Assembly: GCF_000732535.1 (NCBI RefSeq)
Contig: NZ_APNK01000005.1
Coordinates: forward strand, 62,001-126,000
Source of the DNA: Salinisphaera hydrothermalis C41B8
GTDB taxonomy: Bacteria > Pseudomonadota > Gammaproteobacteria > Nevskiales > Salinisphaeraceae
Length of the DNA stretch: 64,000 bases
Direction: 5' to 3'
Shown: positions 48,527 through 57,221 of the stretch, piece after piece
Position numbering within the stretch: the stretch's first letter is position 1
Layout of the letters: the number at the start of each line of letters is the position of its first letter
Notes under the pieces: model-generated
The model's database searches: none
The model's input: the letters and a program-made list of their open reading frames with translations, nothing else
What the model was told of the DNA's origin: nothing
Translations under genes and position numbers: made by a program

Positions 48527-48554
48527 ACTTAGAGAATCACTAATGGTTATTGTT
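48524..48554 (+). promoter_or_regulatory. Candidate early promoter for the recombination operon (pL-like)
   Basis: TTGACT at 48524-48529 is a good -35. The -10 is less certain: GTTATT (16-nt spacer) or TATTGT (19-nt spacer), both inside operator copy 3. Repressor bound to copies 2 and 3 would cover it. Confidence 0.48.
48539..48552 (+). promoter_or_regulatory. Repressor operator, copy 3
   Basis: ACTAATGGTTATTG, 26 nt after copy 2 centre to centre. The ATG inside it is not a likely start codon because it lies in the promoter. Confidence 0.6.
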
Positions 48555-48727
48555 GATCTCGACAGCACAACGCAGCCAGCAGGGACGAGAGACGAGCCGT
48601 TGCCCCTGGCGCACACCGAGACTCAAGTGGCGTTGCTGATCGAAGCCAAAGGCCAAGAGCCACCGGCGACGTTCAGGGCTGTGAGGAGGCGGGATTGATC
48701 CCGTTAACACGCGAACCAGAGCGACAC

Positions 48728-48841
48728 ATGAACCATCAAGTCGAAACATTACTCCGTGCTACAGCGTGGCTGGTCGTGCCCGCTCTGGGTATCGCGATTG
48801 ATTACTGGATCGTTCAGGGCCTGGTGGCCCTGATCGGATGA
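48728..48841 (+). CDS. Very small membrane protein
   Basis: A 37-residue protein: MNHQVETLLRATAWLVVPAL, then a hydrophobic helix (GIAIDYWIVQGLVALIG). A TTG at 48695 in the same frame has GAGGAGG at good spacing and would add 11 residues. It is the first probable gene after the pL-like promoter. Its stop overlaps the next ATG. Confidence 0.55.
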   Translation: MNHQVETLLRATAWLVVPALGIAIDYWIVQGLVALIG

Positions 48842-49092
48842 GGGGAGACATGACGGCACTGGAACAACAAGTCGCGGCCGATCCACAGCGAGCCGCTGTG
48901 GCGCTGCACAACCTGCACTCGGCGATCGAAGGGCTGCTATCGGCAGCCGACGCGATCGAAGCCAAAGAAGCACAGGCCGCGGCGACGGCGTTCGCCACGC
49001 TGCATATCACGCTGTCGGAACAGCGATTCCCGGCTTTGAACCATGACCCCAAGCAATCGGCGAATGATCGTCGACCGGAGGTGATCCTGTGA
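48838..49092 (+). CDS. Small helical early protein
   Basis: An 84-residue protein (start by ATGA overlap; ATG 48850 is an alternative). It reads QQVAADPQRAAVALHNLHSA, then IEGLLSAADAIEAKEAQAAA, a likely helical hairpin. Unknown role. Confidence 0.62.
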   Translation: MRGDMTALEQQVAADPQRAAVALHNLHSAIEGLLSAADAIEAKEAQAAATAFATLHITLSEQRFPALNHDPKQSANDRRPEVIL

Positions 49093-49604
49093 GCGTCGTC
49101 GTATCCAAACCAAAACTGACGCCGTCCGAAGCGCAAAACCCGGGGCCCGCTCTGTGGATGCAGGATCGTGCGCCCAGTCTCGCAACGTGCGCCGAGACCG
49201 GCCGTCCGTGCGGCCAATGCCCGCGCCGCGCTATTGATCGATCGCCTGCCGACGGATACCAGCACTGCATGCGCGTGACGATGCAATGCGAGAACTGCAA
49301 AAGCAGATATCCGTTGATCGATCGCATGACGCCTGACGAATTGCGAGAGCACGCCCCGGACTGCTCGGACGAGATTTATCGCGCGTCGATTGCGGCTCAT
49401 CAGGTCGTGCCCGACACGAGCTATACGGCCGATCTGATCCGCGCCGCCGCCGACAGCACCTACATGCGATCGCTGTGCCGACGACTAATCGACGAGCGCT
49501 GGACGTCGACGCCAGAGAAGCGCAGCGAGGTTGCGGCTGCGATCGCCGGCGAATTGATTCGGGCAGCTACCACGGTGGTTCGTGAACAGGGGTTGGCACG
49601 ATGA
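49089..49604 (+). CDS. Hypothetical early protein with Cys-rich N-terminal half
   Basis: A 171-residue protein from a GTG overlapping the previous stop. It has CAETGRPCGQCPRRAID, then HCMRVTMQCENCKSRYPL: four CxxC-like pairs that could form one or two zinc sites. The C-terminal half is helical (LIRAAADSTYMRSLCRRLI, then RSEVAAAIAGELIRAA). Family not recognised. Confidence 0.66.
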   Translation: MSVVVSKPKLTPSEAQNPGPALWMQDRAPSLATCAETGRPCGQCPRRAIDRSPADGYQHCMRVTMQCENCKSRYPLIDRMTPDELREHAPDCSDEIYRASIAAHQVVPDTSYTADLIRAAADSTYMRSLCRRLIDERWTSTPEKRSEVAAAIAGELIRAATTVVREQGLAR

Positions 49605-49807
49605 AACACCCCTACGACAGCGACTACTGGTCCGCCAATCGCCGCCGGCGCGAGACACGAGACGCCATTGGCGCGGCCATTCTGCTTGCCGTGTTTCTGG
49701 TCGCGGTCGTGTTCTGGGTCGGTGCGCATGACCCGCGCGAGCAGGTGCATCGCGCGCCATCGCCGTGCCAGCAGGTCAATGCGACGCAAGGCTTCTGCCC
49801 GCAGTAA
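49601..49807 (+). CDS. Small single-pass membrane protein
   Basis: A 68-residue protein with a basic N-terminus (YWSANRRRRETRD) and one transmembrane helix (about 24-42, GAAILLAVFLVAVVFWVGA). A short outer part with two Cys follows. ATGA overlap with the previous gene. Small proteins of this type occur in lambda-like early regions; role unknown. Confidence 0.64.
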   Translation: MKHPYDSDYWSANRRRRETRDAIGAAILLAVFLVAVVFWVGAHDPREQVHRAPSPCQQVNATQGFCPQ

Positions 49808-49818
49808 TTCACCAGTTT

Positions 49819-49890
49819 GGCCGGTCCGCAGGCGAGTTAATCCCCCTTGGCTCGCCGATTCCCCCAAGCGCAGCGGGCCGGCCTTTTTTT
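49819..49890 (+). terminator. Nested intrinsic terminator in the early operon (tL-like)
   Basis: GGCCGGTCCG (49819-49828) pairs with CGGGCCGGCC (49874-49883), with an inner GGCGAG/CTCGCC stem, followed by seven T. It stands between the small early genes and the recombination genes, like lambda tL1, so an antiterminator may be needed to pass it. Confidence 0.75.
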
Positions 49891-49903
49891 GAGGAGATAG
49901 ATC

Positions 49904-50755
49904 ATGACGAACGGCGCAAGCAATCAAGGTCGGAGCGGCGGCCAGAAAAAGCTGATCGAGCGCATCGGCGATAAGTACGGCGTCGACGCCAACAAGATGC
50001 TGTCGACGCTGACCGCCACAGCCTTTCGACAGAAGAACGATCAGCCGATCACCAACGAACAGATGATGGCGCTGCTGGTCGTGGCCGATCAGTACAACCT
50101 GAACCCGTTTACAAAAGAGATCTACGCGTTCCCCGATAAGAACGCCGGCATCGTGCCGATCGTGGGCGTCGACGGCTGGTCGCGAATCATCAACGAGCAC
50201 GACTCGTTCGATGGCATGGATTTCGAGGCCAGCGACGAGTTCATCGAACTCGATAAGCACCACAAGAAATGCCCCGAATACATCACCTGCCGCATGTACC
50301 GGAAGGACCGCAGCCGCCCCGTCGAAATCACTGAATATCTCGACGAGGTATACCGCCCGCCGTTCATGAAAAACGGTAACCCGATGATCGGGCCGTGGCA
50401 GTCGCACACGAAACGGTTCTTGCGCCACAAGGCAATGATCCAGTGCGCTCGATTGGCGTTCGGATTCGTCGGCATCTTTGACCAGGACGAGGCCGAGCGG
50501 ATCGTGCAAGGCGAAGTGGTCAGCAGCGAGCGCAATGGAGCGGCGCCGCCTGCACGGCAGACCGAGGCGCCTGCCGCCGCCGAGCGCACGCTCAACGACC
50601 AACAACAAAACCAGGTGCAGGCCGCGATCGAGGAAAGCGGAGCGGACAAAGCTGGCTTGCTCAAGCAGCTGGGCGTCGCATCAATCGACCAGATTCCCGT
50701 CACCCGCTTCTCATTGGTGATGGATCGCATCAACGCACAGACCGAGGACGCGTGA
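49904..50755 (+). CDS. bet: Bet/RecT single-strand annealing recombinase
   Basis: A 283-residue protein with GAGGAGATAG before the ATG. It has FRQKNDQPITNEQMMALLVV, then ADQYNLNPFTKEIYAFPDKN, VGVDGWSRIINEHDSFDGMD, CRMYRKDRSRPVEITEYLDE and FLRHKAMIQCARLAFGFVGI. These are the conserved blocks of the lambda Bet/RecT family. It anneals single strands made by the exonuclease encoded two genes later. The C-terminal 70 residues are a Gln/Ala linker plus a small helical end. Confidence 0.93.
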   Translation: MTNGASNQGRSGGQKKLIERIGDKYGVDANKMLSTLTATAFRQKNDQPITNEQMMALLVVADQYNLNPFTKEIYAFPDKNAGIVPIVGVDGWSRIINEHDSFDGMDFEASDEFIELDKHHKKCPEYITCRMYRKDRSRPVEITEYLDEVYRPPFMKNGNPMIGPWQSHTKRFLRHKAMIQCARLAFGFVGIFDQDEAERIVQGEVVSSERNGAAPPARQTEAPAAAERTLNDQQQNQVQAAIEESGADKAGLLKQLGVASIDQIPVTRFSLVMDRINAQTEDA

Positions 50756-50756
50756 C

Positions 50757-51773
50757 ATGGAACAGCAGCTCGAAATACAAACTCAGCCGGCCTGGATATC
50801 GCTCAATTTCGAAGAAATGTCGGCGGCGCTGGACGCGCATCTGGCTGATTTCCAGTCGATGGTGGTCACGCCCGACAACATCAAAGACGCGAAGAAGGCT
50901 GCAACCGAGCTAAACAAGCTGGCAAATGATATCGACCAGCGCCGTAAAGATGCGGTGCGCGAGGTATCGAAGCCTATTAAAGAGTTCGATAGTCAGGCCA
51001 AGACGCTGCACGGAAAATGCAAAGACGTCCGCCAAAGCCTCCTTGATCAAGTCGACATATACGAGTCTCAGGTCCGTGAACAGGCCCGGCAGCTACTTGA
51101 TGAACGCCGGGCCTCGCTATGGGACGACGCCAACGTCGACGACGAATTCCGCCAGGCCAAGATCGATGATCTGGTCAAGCTGTCGGCGGTCACCGACAAG
51201 GGCAATCTCTCGAAGTCGGCCCGCGAAGCCATCGAGGCACGCGTCAAAGACGATCGCGCGCTGCAGGACAAGGTCGAGCGTCGCCTGCTGGAACTTGAGC
51301 GCGACTGCTACGCGGCCGGCCTCGACACGCCGCTGGCCCGACAGCACGTCGAGCACTTCCTGTACGCCGACGACGACACCTATCGCGAACAGCTGCAAAA
51401 GATGATCGCGACCGAAGTCGAGCGCCAGCAGAAAGCCGAGGCGCGCCGCCGGCAGATGGCCGAACGCGAGGCCGCGGTCGCCGCCGAGACGCAGGCCGAA
51501 ACCCAGCGCCAGGACGCAGCTGAGGCGAAACAGGCCGATGTACAGGCTGCCGTGGCGCAGGCCGAGCAGGCCGCGCCGGCCGCCGAGGATGCGCCGGACG
51601 ATTCCCAGCAGTGGCGCGTGACCATCGTGTTCGAGGTGGCCACGCCGCGGGCGAAGAACATCAGCGTCGACCAGCTGAAACAGCACGTCGGCGCCCGCCT
51701 GAAAGACGCGGGCATCCCGGCGCCCAGCTACATCGAGGCCCACCAGACGGAAGCCGAGCATGTGGACGCTTGA
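50757..51773 (+). CDS. DUF1351 phage protein
   Basis: A 338-residue protein: DNIKDAKKAATELNKLANDI, then RRKDAVREVSKPIKEFDSQA. A long coiled coil (about 40-240) is followed by an Ala/Gln/Glu-rich stretch and a C-terminal ferredoxin-like part (RVTIVFEVATPRAKNISVDQ). This is DUF1351, which almost always lies between the RecT and exonuclease genes in phages. It probably assists that pair, but no activity has been shown. It overlaps the exonuclease start by 14 nt. Confidence 0.88.
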   Translation: MEQQLEIQTQPAWISLNFEEMSAALDAHLADFQSMVVTPDNIKDAKKAATELNKLANDIDQRRKDAVREVSKPIKEFDSQAKTLHGKCKDVRQSLLDQVDIYESQVREQARQLLDERRASLWDDANVDDEFRQAKIDDLVKLSAVTDKGNLSKSAREAIEARVKDDRALQDKVERRLLELERDCYAAGLDTPLARQHVEHFLYADDDTYREQLQKMIATEVERQQKAEARRRQMAEREAAVAAETQAETQRQDAAEAKQADVQAAVAQAEQAAPAAEDAPDDSQQWRVTIVFEVATPRAKNISVDQLKQHVGARLKDAGIPAPSYIEAHQTEAEHVDA

Positions 51774-52449
51774 TATCGACGACGACGGCAACGTAGCCGA
51801 CGCACCGTCGCCCGACGAGACGCCGCTGCGGATCATCGACTGCGAGCAGAACAGCGAACAGTGGAGCCGTGAGCGGATGGGTATTCCCACCGCCAGCGCG
51901 TTCGACAAGGTGATTTCCCGAGGCCGGGCCGACCGGCCGAGCGAGACACGCCGCAAGTACATGCTCACCCTTCTCGGCGAGCGGCTGACCGGCGTGCTCG
52001 CCGAGAACTTCGACACGCCCGCCACCGATCGTGGGCATCACGACGAAGAGTTTGCGGCCCAGGACTACGCGTTCCGGCAGAACGTAAAGATCGAGACGAT
52101 TGGCTTCATGCGCCGCGGCAACGTCGGTGTCAGCCCCGATCGGCGGATTGTCGGGGTGAGCGGCTTGGTCGAGATCAAGAGCAAGAAGCCCGATCTGCAG
52201 TTGGCCGTGCTGTTCGACGACGCGCTTCCGGCCGAGCACAAGCCGCAGGTGCAGGGCGCGCTGATGGTCAGCGGTTACGACTTCGTGGACTTCGTTTCCT
52301 ACTGCCGCGACCTGCCCCTGTTCGTGAAGCGGATCTATCGCGATGAGCCCTACATCGACTGGCTGCGCGACCAGGTCGACCAATTTAACCGCGAGCTCGA
52401 CGCCCTCGAGCTTCACATGCTCGATCGCTACTACGGCGGCGCCCGATGA
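51760..52449 (+). CDS. YqaJ-type phage exonuclease
   Basis: A 229-residue protein: NSEQWSRERMGIPTASAFDK, then RKYMLTLLGERLTGVL, MRRGNVGVSPDRRIVGVSGL, VEIKSKKPDLQLAV and KPQVQGALMVSGYDF. The D, E-I-K and Q positions are those of the lambda exonuclease / YqaJ active site. It digests one strand from a DNA end to feed the Bet/RecT protein. Confidence 0.92.
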   Translation: MWTLDIDDDGNVADAPSPDETPLRIIDCEQNSEQWSRERMGIPTASAFDKVISRGRADRPSETRRKYMLTLLGERLTGVLAENFDTPATDRGHHDEEFAAQDYAFRQNVKIETIGFMRRGNVGVSPDRRIVGVSGLVEIKSKKPDLQLAVLFDDALPAEHKPQVQGALMVSGYDFVDFVSYCRDLPLFVKRIYRDEPYIDWLRDQVDQFNRELDALELHMLDRYYGGAR

Positions 52450-53003
52450 GTCGCAGACCTTCCAAAGCCTTATACACCCTGCCCCACGGCATTGAAGTCA
52501 TTGGTGAATACGCACCCAGCGCAACCAATCCTTATTGGCGCGTGCGGATTAGGCCGCACCGGTTTTTCGATTGGAAAGTCGTCCATGGCGGGATGTATGG
52601 GCGCCGAAGTCGGGTCATCGCAGCTTCAACTATTGGCCGCGACTTAAAACCAGGAGAGCACGTTCACCACCGAAACGAAGACCGAACTGACGATTCGCCA
52701 ACAAACCTAGAAATCATCAGCGCCGCTGACCATAACCGGCACCACAAAACCGGAACAACGAAAAGCCTCTCATCAAGGGAAAAGACATCTCGATCACTGA
52801 AGCGCGCTTATGTAGAGGGTCGTCGATCGCCAGCAATACGCCGAGGGACTGAGCAAAGACAGTCGAAGCTGACACCAGAAAATGTTCGAGAGATTCGCGG
52901 TTCTTCTGAATCTTGCCTTGTGCTTTCTAGGCGCTACGGCGTTAGCAAAACAACCATATTGGACGTAATTAACAATAGAGCATGGAGCCATATAAATGTC
53001 TGA
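52446..53003 (+). CDS. HNH homing endonuclease-like protein
   Basis: A 185-residue protein. The HNH_3 core is GRDLKPGEHVHHRNEDRTDD, then SPTNLEIISAADHNRHHKTG. The C-terminal part (KLTPENVREIRGSSESCLVL, then RRYGVSKTTILDVINN) is a helix-turn-helix DNA-binding unit. The gene is less GC-rich than those around it and sits within the recombination operon, linked by ATGA. A selfish homing nuclease is the likeliest identity. Confidence 0.82.
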   Translation: MSRRPSKALYTLPHGIEVIGEYAPSATNPYWRVRIRPHRFFDWKVVHGGMYGRRSRVIAASTIGRDLKPGEHVHHRNEDRTDDSPTNLEIISAADHNRHHKTGTTKSLSSREKTSRSLKRAYVEGRRSPAIRRGTEQRQSKLTPENVREIRGSSESCLVLSRRYGVSKTTILDVINNRAWSHINV

Positions 53004-53595
53004 ACTGGCGATATTTTTCGATTGCGAAACAACCGGCCTGCCGATCTGGGAAGAGCCGTCCGACAGTCCGGAACAGCCGCACATCGTGCAGCTCGCCGCC
53101 CTGCTCGTCGAGCTCGACACGTATCGAATCGTTCAGAGCATGAACATGATCGTGCGGCCCAACGGTTGGGATATCCCAGCCGAGGTCTCCGACATTCACG
53201 GCATCACCACCGCCTACGCGACTGTAGTCGGCGTGCCCGAGGGTGTCGCACTTCGCGCATTCATGGGTCTCTGGGACGGTCGCTTGCGCGTCGGACATAA
53301 CCAGAGTTTCGACGCCCGCATCATCAGGATTGCGACGAAGCGCTATCTCCTCGAACCCGAGATCGATGCCTGGAAAACCGGCGAAGCCGAATGCACCGGG
53401 CTGATGGCGCGACCGATCATGCAGATGCCGTCCACAGGCCGCTCCCGCTACAAGATGCCGAAGCTATCGGAGGCCTATGAGTACTTCGTTGGCGAGCCCA
53501 TGCCTGAAGGCGCGGCGCACACGGCGATCGGTGACACCGAAGCGTGTCTTGCCGTGTATCGCGCGATCCGTGAAATGGCGGCGGCGCCGGCCTGA
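52996..53595 (+). CDS. DnaQ-like 3'-5' exonuclease
   Basis: A 199-residue protein. Exo I is FFDCETTGLPIW, Exo II is VGHNQSFDARII and Exo III is HTAIGDTEACLAVY (H-x4-D), so all four metal-binding acids and the general-base His are present. SDIHGITTAYA follows Exo I as in epsilon-type exonucleases. It probably trims single strands in recombination. It starts 8 nt inside the HNH gene. Confidence 0.9.
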   Translation: MSELAIFFDCETTGLPIWEEPSDSPEQPHIVQLAALLVELDTYRIVQSMNMIVRPNGWDIPAEVSDIHGITTAYATVVGVPEGVALRAFMGLWDGRLRVGHNQSFDARIIRIATKRYLLEPEIDAWKTGEAECTGLMARPIMQMPSTGRSRYKMPKLSEAYEYFVGEPMPEGAAHTAIGDTEACLAVYRAIREMAAAPA

Positions 53596-53732
53596 TGCGC
53601 TGCTCGCACTGTGGGGGCCGCGTCGAATGGCGCGGTCCCCTTACCAACCTCACCCACACCGAATGCGTGAGATGCGGCGCCCTGAATAGCCAGGAGCCGG
53701 AGCCCGCCCAAGACGACGAGGAACAGCAATGA
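53595..53732 (+). CDS. Tiny zinc-ribbon protein
   Basis: A 45-residue protein: MRCSHCGGRVEWRGPLTNLT, then HTECVRCGALNSQEPEPA. Two CxxC pairs give one zinc ribbon. Start and stop overlap neighbours. Confidence 0.7.
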   Translation: MRCSHCGGRVEWRGPLTNLTHTECVRCGALNSQEPEPAQDDEEQQ

Positions 53733-54529
53733 GCATCGAATGCGGCGAGTGCGAACGAGATATACGTGGCGGCCACGCCGAAACATGCAGTCGCTACCTG
53801 GATCAGTGCGTCGGTGAACTCCACGACGTGGCCACCACTATTCAAGCCGACTACGAAGGCCTGGAAACAGAGCAAGTGAAGGCGATACGCGAATCCATTC
53901 GCTATCTCGAACGGATGGCGCGCGGGAACGTAGACCGACTGGCCAATGCAGCGGCGGGTGATCTGCCCGAAGGATACGAGATCACCCTGACAATGGAGCG
54001 CGACAGCGCGACGATCCGCGGCCATGGGTCGGGCGACTGGCACTGCGAACCGTCACCCGACAGCACTTTGGCCGGGCAGGTGCAAGACGCGATGGAAATG
54101 ATTGCCAAGCATGACGCGATGCAACGGCAATCCGCCGTGCCGCCTCGTGCGTTCGATGCGCCGGCGGTTTTCGAAATCATCAACCCCAGCGACAAGTGCT
54201 TCTTCACGGCGGAGTCGCTGATCGATGCGGCAGCCGTAACGCTCATGCTTGGCTCGGGCAAGTATGGCGCCGAGCCACTTGAAGCCAACGTGCCGCGCGT
54301 TCCGATGTTCATTTTCGGTGGACACGACGAGTGGGCTCATGAGCAGTTCGGGATGACGGTATTTGGCCTGTTCGACCACGAGCAACATCACCGCTTAAAC
54401 GAACTTGTTCAAGCACTCCGCAGCGTCCGATACCCCGAGGGATACGAGCGATCGAGCATGAACAATATCGTCGGTCGCGCGCATGAAATTGCCGAGGTGG
54501 TACTGAAAAAATACGAGGACGAAAAATGA
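53729..54529 (+). CDS. Conserved phage protein of unknown function
   Basis: A 266-residue protein. An N-terminal Cys motif (CGECERDIRGGHAETC) precedes helices. The second half has FEIINPSDKCFFTAESLIDA, then AAVTLMLGSGKYGAEPLEAN and RVPMFIFGGHDEWAHEQFGM. This later part matches a protein family seen in early operons of many phages. No activity known. Confidence 0.75.
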   Translation: MSIECGECERDIRGGHAETCSRYLDQCVGELHDVATTIQADYEGLETEQVKAIRESIRYLERMARGNVDRLANAAAGDLPEGYEITLTMERDSATIRGHGSGDWHCEPSPDSTLAGQVQDAMEMIAKHDAMQRQSAVPPRAFDAPAVFEIINPSDKCFFTAESLIDAAAVTLMLGSGKYGAEPLEANVPRVPMFIFGGHDEWAHEQFGMTVFGLFDHEQHHRLNELVQALRSVRYPEGYERSSMNNIVGRAHEIAEVVLKKYEDEK

Positions 54530-55056
54530 GCCGCGGCATCAACAAGGACATCACCGCAAGCGACCTTTACCAATCCGGGATGAGTATCCCCGAGGTGTCC
54601 AAAGAAACCGGCATCGCTCGATCGACGCTTCGGTTTCGCTTCAAACGCCAGGGCATCCTCCGATCCCGGTCAGATGGTGTTCGCAATGCAGGCGAGCGTG
54701 GCCGCCTTGGCTCCGCAATGCGCGGCAAGACGCGCACGTTTAGCGCCACACACTGCCAGCGCATCAGCGAATCAAAACGAGCGGCGGCCGAAGCGACGGC
54801 AGTTGGAACTTCAGCACGTACCGACGGATACGTGGAATACACCCGAGGGCCGCATAAAGGCCGATCGGTTCACGTCGTGGCTATGGAAGAACGTCTGGGT
54901 CGTCGTTTGCGGCCTGACGAGGTCGTTCATCACATCGACGGTGACAAGCACAACAACAGCCACGACAACCTCGCTTTGTGTACACGGTCCGGGCATGCGC
55001 GCCTGCACCGTCGCGAGGAAAAGATTGCTCGACAGGAGAACCACAATGGCCAGTAA
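54526..55056 (+). CDS. Second HNH homing endonuclease-like protein
   Basis: A 176-residue protein. The N-terminal helix-turn-helix is [20 protein letters not shown], a repeat of the kind seen in homing enzymes. The HNH core is [20 protein letters not shown], then [20 protein letters not shown]. Both sides overlap by a few nt. It lies directly before ssb, as an insertion in the operon. Confidence 0.8.
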   Translation: MSRGINKDITASDLYQSGMSIPEVSKETGIARSTLRFRFKRQGILRSRSDGVRNAGERGRLGSAMRGKTRTFSATHCQRISESKRAAAEATAVGTSARTDGYVEYTRGPHKGRSVHVVAMEERLGRRLRPDEVVHHIDGDKHNNSHDNLALCTRSGHARLHRREEKIARQENHNGQ

Positions 55057-55567
55057 AGGCGTCAATCGCGCCATCATCTTGGGCAATCTCGGAGCCGATC
55101 CGGAGGTTCGACACACCGCCGGCGGCACCGCTGTTGCCAATATCAGCGTGGCTACCTCCGAGGTATGGACCGACAAGAACAGCGGCGAGAAACAAGAGCG
55201 TACTGAATGGCATCGAGTCGTTGCTTTCGCTCGACTCGCCGAGGTCATGGGCGAGTTCCTTAAATCCGGATCGAAAGTCTACATCGAAGGGAAGATTCAG
55301 ACTCGGAAATGGCAGAACCGAGAAGGCCAGGACGTATACACGACCGAGATCGTCGCCAACGAACTGCAGATGCTCGACAGCAAGCCGCAGGGCAACGCCG
55401 GCGCGCAGAGCCGGGCGAACAATCAGGCCCAGAACTACGGCGCTGCCAGCCGCGGCGGCGCACCGGCGCGCGGCGGCCAGCAACGCCAGTCACCGCCGCA
55501 GTACCAGCCACCGGCCGGCGGTGACCCAGGATTCGACGACGATCTTGACGACGATATCCCGTTATAA
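55046..55567 (+). CDS. ssb: Single-stranded DNA-binding protein
   Basis: A 173-residue protein: [20 protein letters not shown], then [20 protein letters not shown] and [20 protein letters not shown]. The OB fold is followed by a Gln/Gly-rich linker and the acidic tip [11 protein letters not shown]. That tip ends D-I-P-L rather than the D-D-I-P-F of host SSB, a small change at the site that recruits partner proteins. Confidence 0.95.
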   Translation: MASKGVNRAIILGNLGADPEVRHTAGGTAVANISVATSEVWTDKNSGEKQERTEWHRVVAFARLAEVMGEFLKSGSKVYIEGKIQTRKWQNREGQDVYTTEIVANELQMLDSKPQGNAGAQSRANNQAQNYGAASRGGAPARGGQQRQSPPQYQPPAGGDPGFDDDLDDDIPL

Positions 55568-55569
55568 CA

Positions 55570-55692
55570 ATGAGCAACGATTGGGACGAAGACGTCGTCG
55601 ATGAAACGGTGCAGCGATGCCGCATCTGCCATCGGCGATGCAGTAGCGACCTGTGCGCCGACTGCGAGTGGCATACGGGAGGTGAGGAATGA
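55570..55692 (+). CDS. Tiny Cys-rich protein
   Basis: A 40-residue protein: MSNDWDEDVVDETVQRCRIC, then HRRCSSDLCADCEWHTGGEE. Four Cys pairs with a His suggest one zinc site. ATGA overlap with the next gene. Confidence 0.65.
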   Translation: MSNDWDEDVVDETVQRCRICHRRCSSDLCADCEWHTGGEE

Positions 55693-56279
55693 GTGCTGAA
55701 GCGTTTCCGTTGTGCTGGCCAGCTGGCCGGCCGCGCACGAAAAGGCCACAACCGGCTCGGTTCGACACGTCGATGGCAACAGCTCGAGATGAGCTGCTAG
55801 GCGAGATAAAGCGCCTGGGCGGGCGTTTGCCAATCATCAGCACGAACATTCCATTACGCCGAGACGGCATCCCTTATGCGAGCGGCAAAGCGCCCGACGA
55901 CGCCGGCGTGGCCGTTTATTTCACCTACAAAGACGCGCAGCACTGCTTCGCTTGCGACAAGTGGACCGCAGTTAACGACAACGTCCAGGCGATCCGAAAA
56001 ACCATTGAAGCACTGCGAGGCATCAGCAGATGGGGAACTGGCGACATGATGGAGCGGGCGTTTACCGGCTTCGCCGCCCTGCCCGATCCGGAGTCGGCCG
56101 GCGGCGAGCACTGGTCGACCGTGCTGGGTGTGCCCAGCGATGCGAGTGACGACGAAGTGCGGGCGGCGTATCGCCGCGCCCGCAGCGCCGCGCACACCGA
56201 TCGCGATACCGGAGACAACGCGGCATTTCACCGAGTGCAGACAGCTTGGGAGCTGGCCCGGCAGGAGCGCGACCTATGA
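55689..56279 (+). CDS. J-domain protein
   Basis: A 196-residue protein. The last 60 residues (HWSTVLGVPSDASDDEVRAA, YRRARSAAHTDRDTGDNAAF) form a J domain. The HPD tripeptide that activates Hsp70 is HTD here. The first part has a basic opening, an IKRLGGRLPIISTNIPLRRD strand region and CFACDKW. Similar proteins occur in phage recombination operons; they may recruit host DnaK for replication. Confidence 0.82.
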   Translation: MSAEAFPLCWPAGRPRTKRPQPARFDTSMATARDELLGEIKRLGGRLPIISTNIPLRRDGIPYASGKAPDDAGVAVYFTYKDAQHCFACDKWTAVNDNVQAIRKTIEALRGISRWGTGDMMERAFTGFAALPDPESAGGEHWSTVLGVPSDASDDEVRAAYRRARSAAHTDRDTGDNAAFHRVQTAWELARQERDL

Positions 56280-56650
56280 CTTACCAATGCCAAGAATGCG
56301 GCATGACGCTGCGCAAGCCCGGCGAATACCACCCGTTCGCTGCGTGCCTGATGTTCAAGGCATGCGGCGATAGCGACACCGTACGAGCCAGCCTTTCAGA
56401 CGTACGCGCCAAGGGCCGGGCTGACGCCGAGGAGAAAAATCGAGGTGATCTGTATTCGATCGCATCTGACCTGCTGCATTCCGATGAGCTGCCGAGCTGG
56501 ATCGTCGAAGACCACAAGCAGAAGACGTATTCGGCATCAACGATCGCGCGCATGGCGGCGCGCTGGAGAGACGTGAATAGGCATCGCGCCCTGCGCATCA
56601 AGTCGGTGATCGATGCCAGCAAACCGGCGCCGAAGGAGCGCCAGCCATGA
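56276..56650 (+). CDS. Hypothetical protein with zinc-finger start
   Basis: A 124-residue protein: YQCQECGMTLRKPGEYHPFA, then ACLMFKACGDSD, a Cys4-type finger with an extra His. The rest (RADAEEKNRGDLYSIASDLL, then TIARMAARWRDVNRHRALRI) is helical. ATGA overlap at the start. Confidence 0.68.
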   Translation: MTYQCQECGMTLRKPGEYHPFAACLMFKACGDSDTVRASLSDVRAKGRADAEEKNRGDLYSIASDLLHSDELPSWIVEDHKQKTYSASTIARMAARWRDVNRHRALRIKSVIDASKPAPKERQP

Positions 56651-56868
56651 TTTTCCGATCCAGCCATCGGCGCACCAGCACAACGACGCGCGCCATTGAT
56701 CAGTTTATCCGGCCGAACAAGCCGATTCGCTGCAATTACGCAGTATGGGATGGCGCGTTCCTGCGGCCGGCCATCGCCGGCGCGTCTCGCACTCCGGGCG
56801 GAGTCAAATACCGCCGGCTGATCCGCATGAAGCGGAGGATAGGCGGCAGCATACCGGATAGGTGGTAG
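56647..56868 (+). CDS. Small basic protein
   Basis: A 73-residue Arg-rich protein (SSHRRTSTTTRAIDQFIRPN, then YAVWDGAFLRPAIAGASRTP). The ATGA overlap with the previous gene supports translation. No motif recognised. Confidence 0.6.
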   Translation: MIFRSSHRRTSTTTRAIDQFIRPNKPIRCNYAVWDGAFLRPAIAGASRTPGGVKYRRLIRMKRRIGGSIPDRW

Positions 56869-56870
56869 TT

Positions 56871-57218
56871 ATGAGTGATATGGATTACGACGAAATACAG
56901 GAACGCGCCGGAAAATTCAGGTGCATCGAGCTGCCGGGGCAGCCGATCATGATGCACATGGGGACGAGCTATCTCGTTGGGGATCTTGACAAAGCAGTTA
57001 GCAAACTCCGCGCCCGAGTCGCCGATCTTAAGGCCGAGAACGAGCGGCTGGAATGCCTTTGCGATATCCAGTACGCCGCGGGCGTTAAAGCTGGATGGAA
57101 TTATTACGCCGCCGATGACCACGCGGCGATGCAGAAATGCATCGAAATGCGTCAGCGGGATGCGTTGCCGCGACTCAAAGAGCTACGCATGGGCCTGAAC
57201 AGCGAGGGCGAGAAATAG
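56871..57218 (+). CDS. Small coiled-coil early protein
   Basis: A 115-residue protein: MSDMDYDEIQERAGKFRCIE, then LDKAVSKLRARVADLKAENE, a heptad-type helix. The end (RQRDALPRLKELRMGLNSEG) is also helical. It lies just before the excisionase-like gene. Unknown role. Confidence 0.66.
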   Translation: MSDMDYDEIQERAGKFRCIELPGQPIMMHMGTSYLVGDLDKAVSKLRARVADLKAENERLECLCDIQYAAGVKAGWNYYAADDHAAMQKCIEMRQRDALPRLKELRMGLNSEGEK

Positions 57219-57221
57219 CCC

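Noticed and set aside
48543-48698. 51-codon plus-strand frame starting at the ATG inside operator copy 3
   Set aside because: The ATG lies within the promoter and operator and has no ribosome site.
48838-49604. Lambda N-type antiterminator among the first early genes
   Set aside because: None has the short Arg-rich N-terminus or a nearby boxB-like hairpin that I can see.
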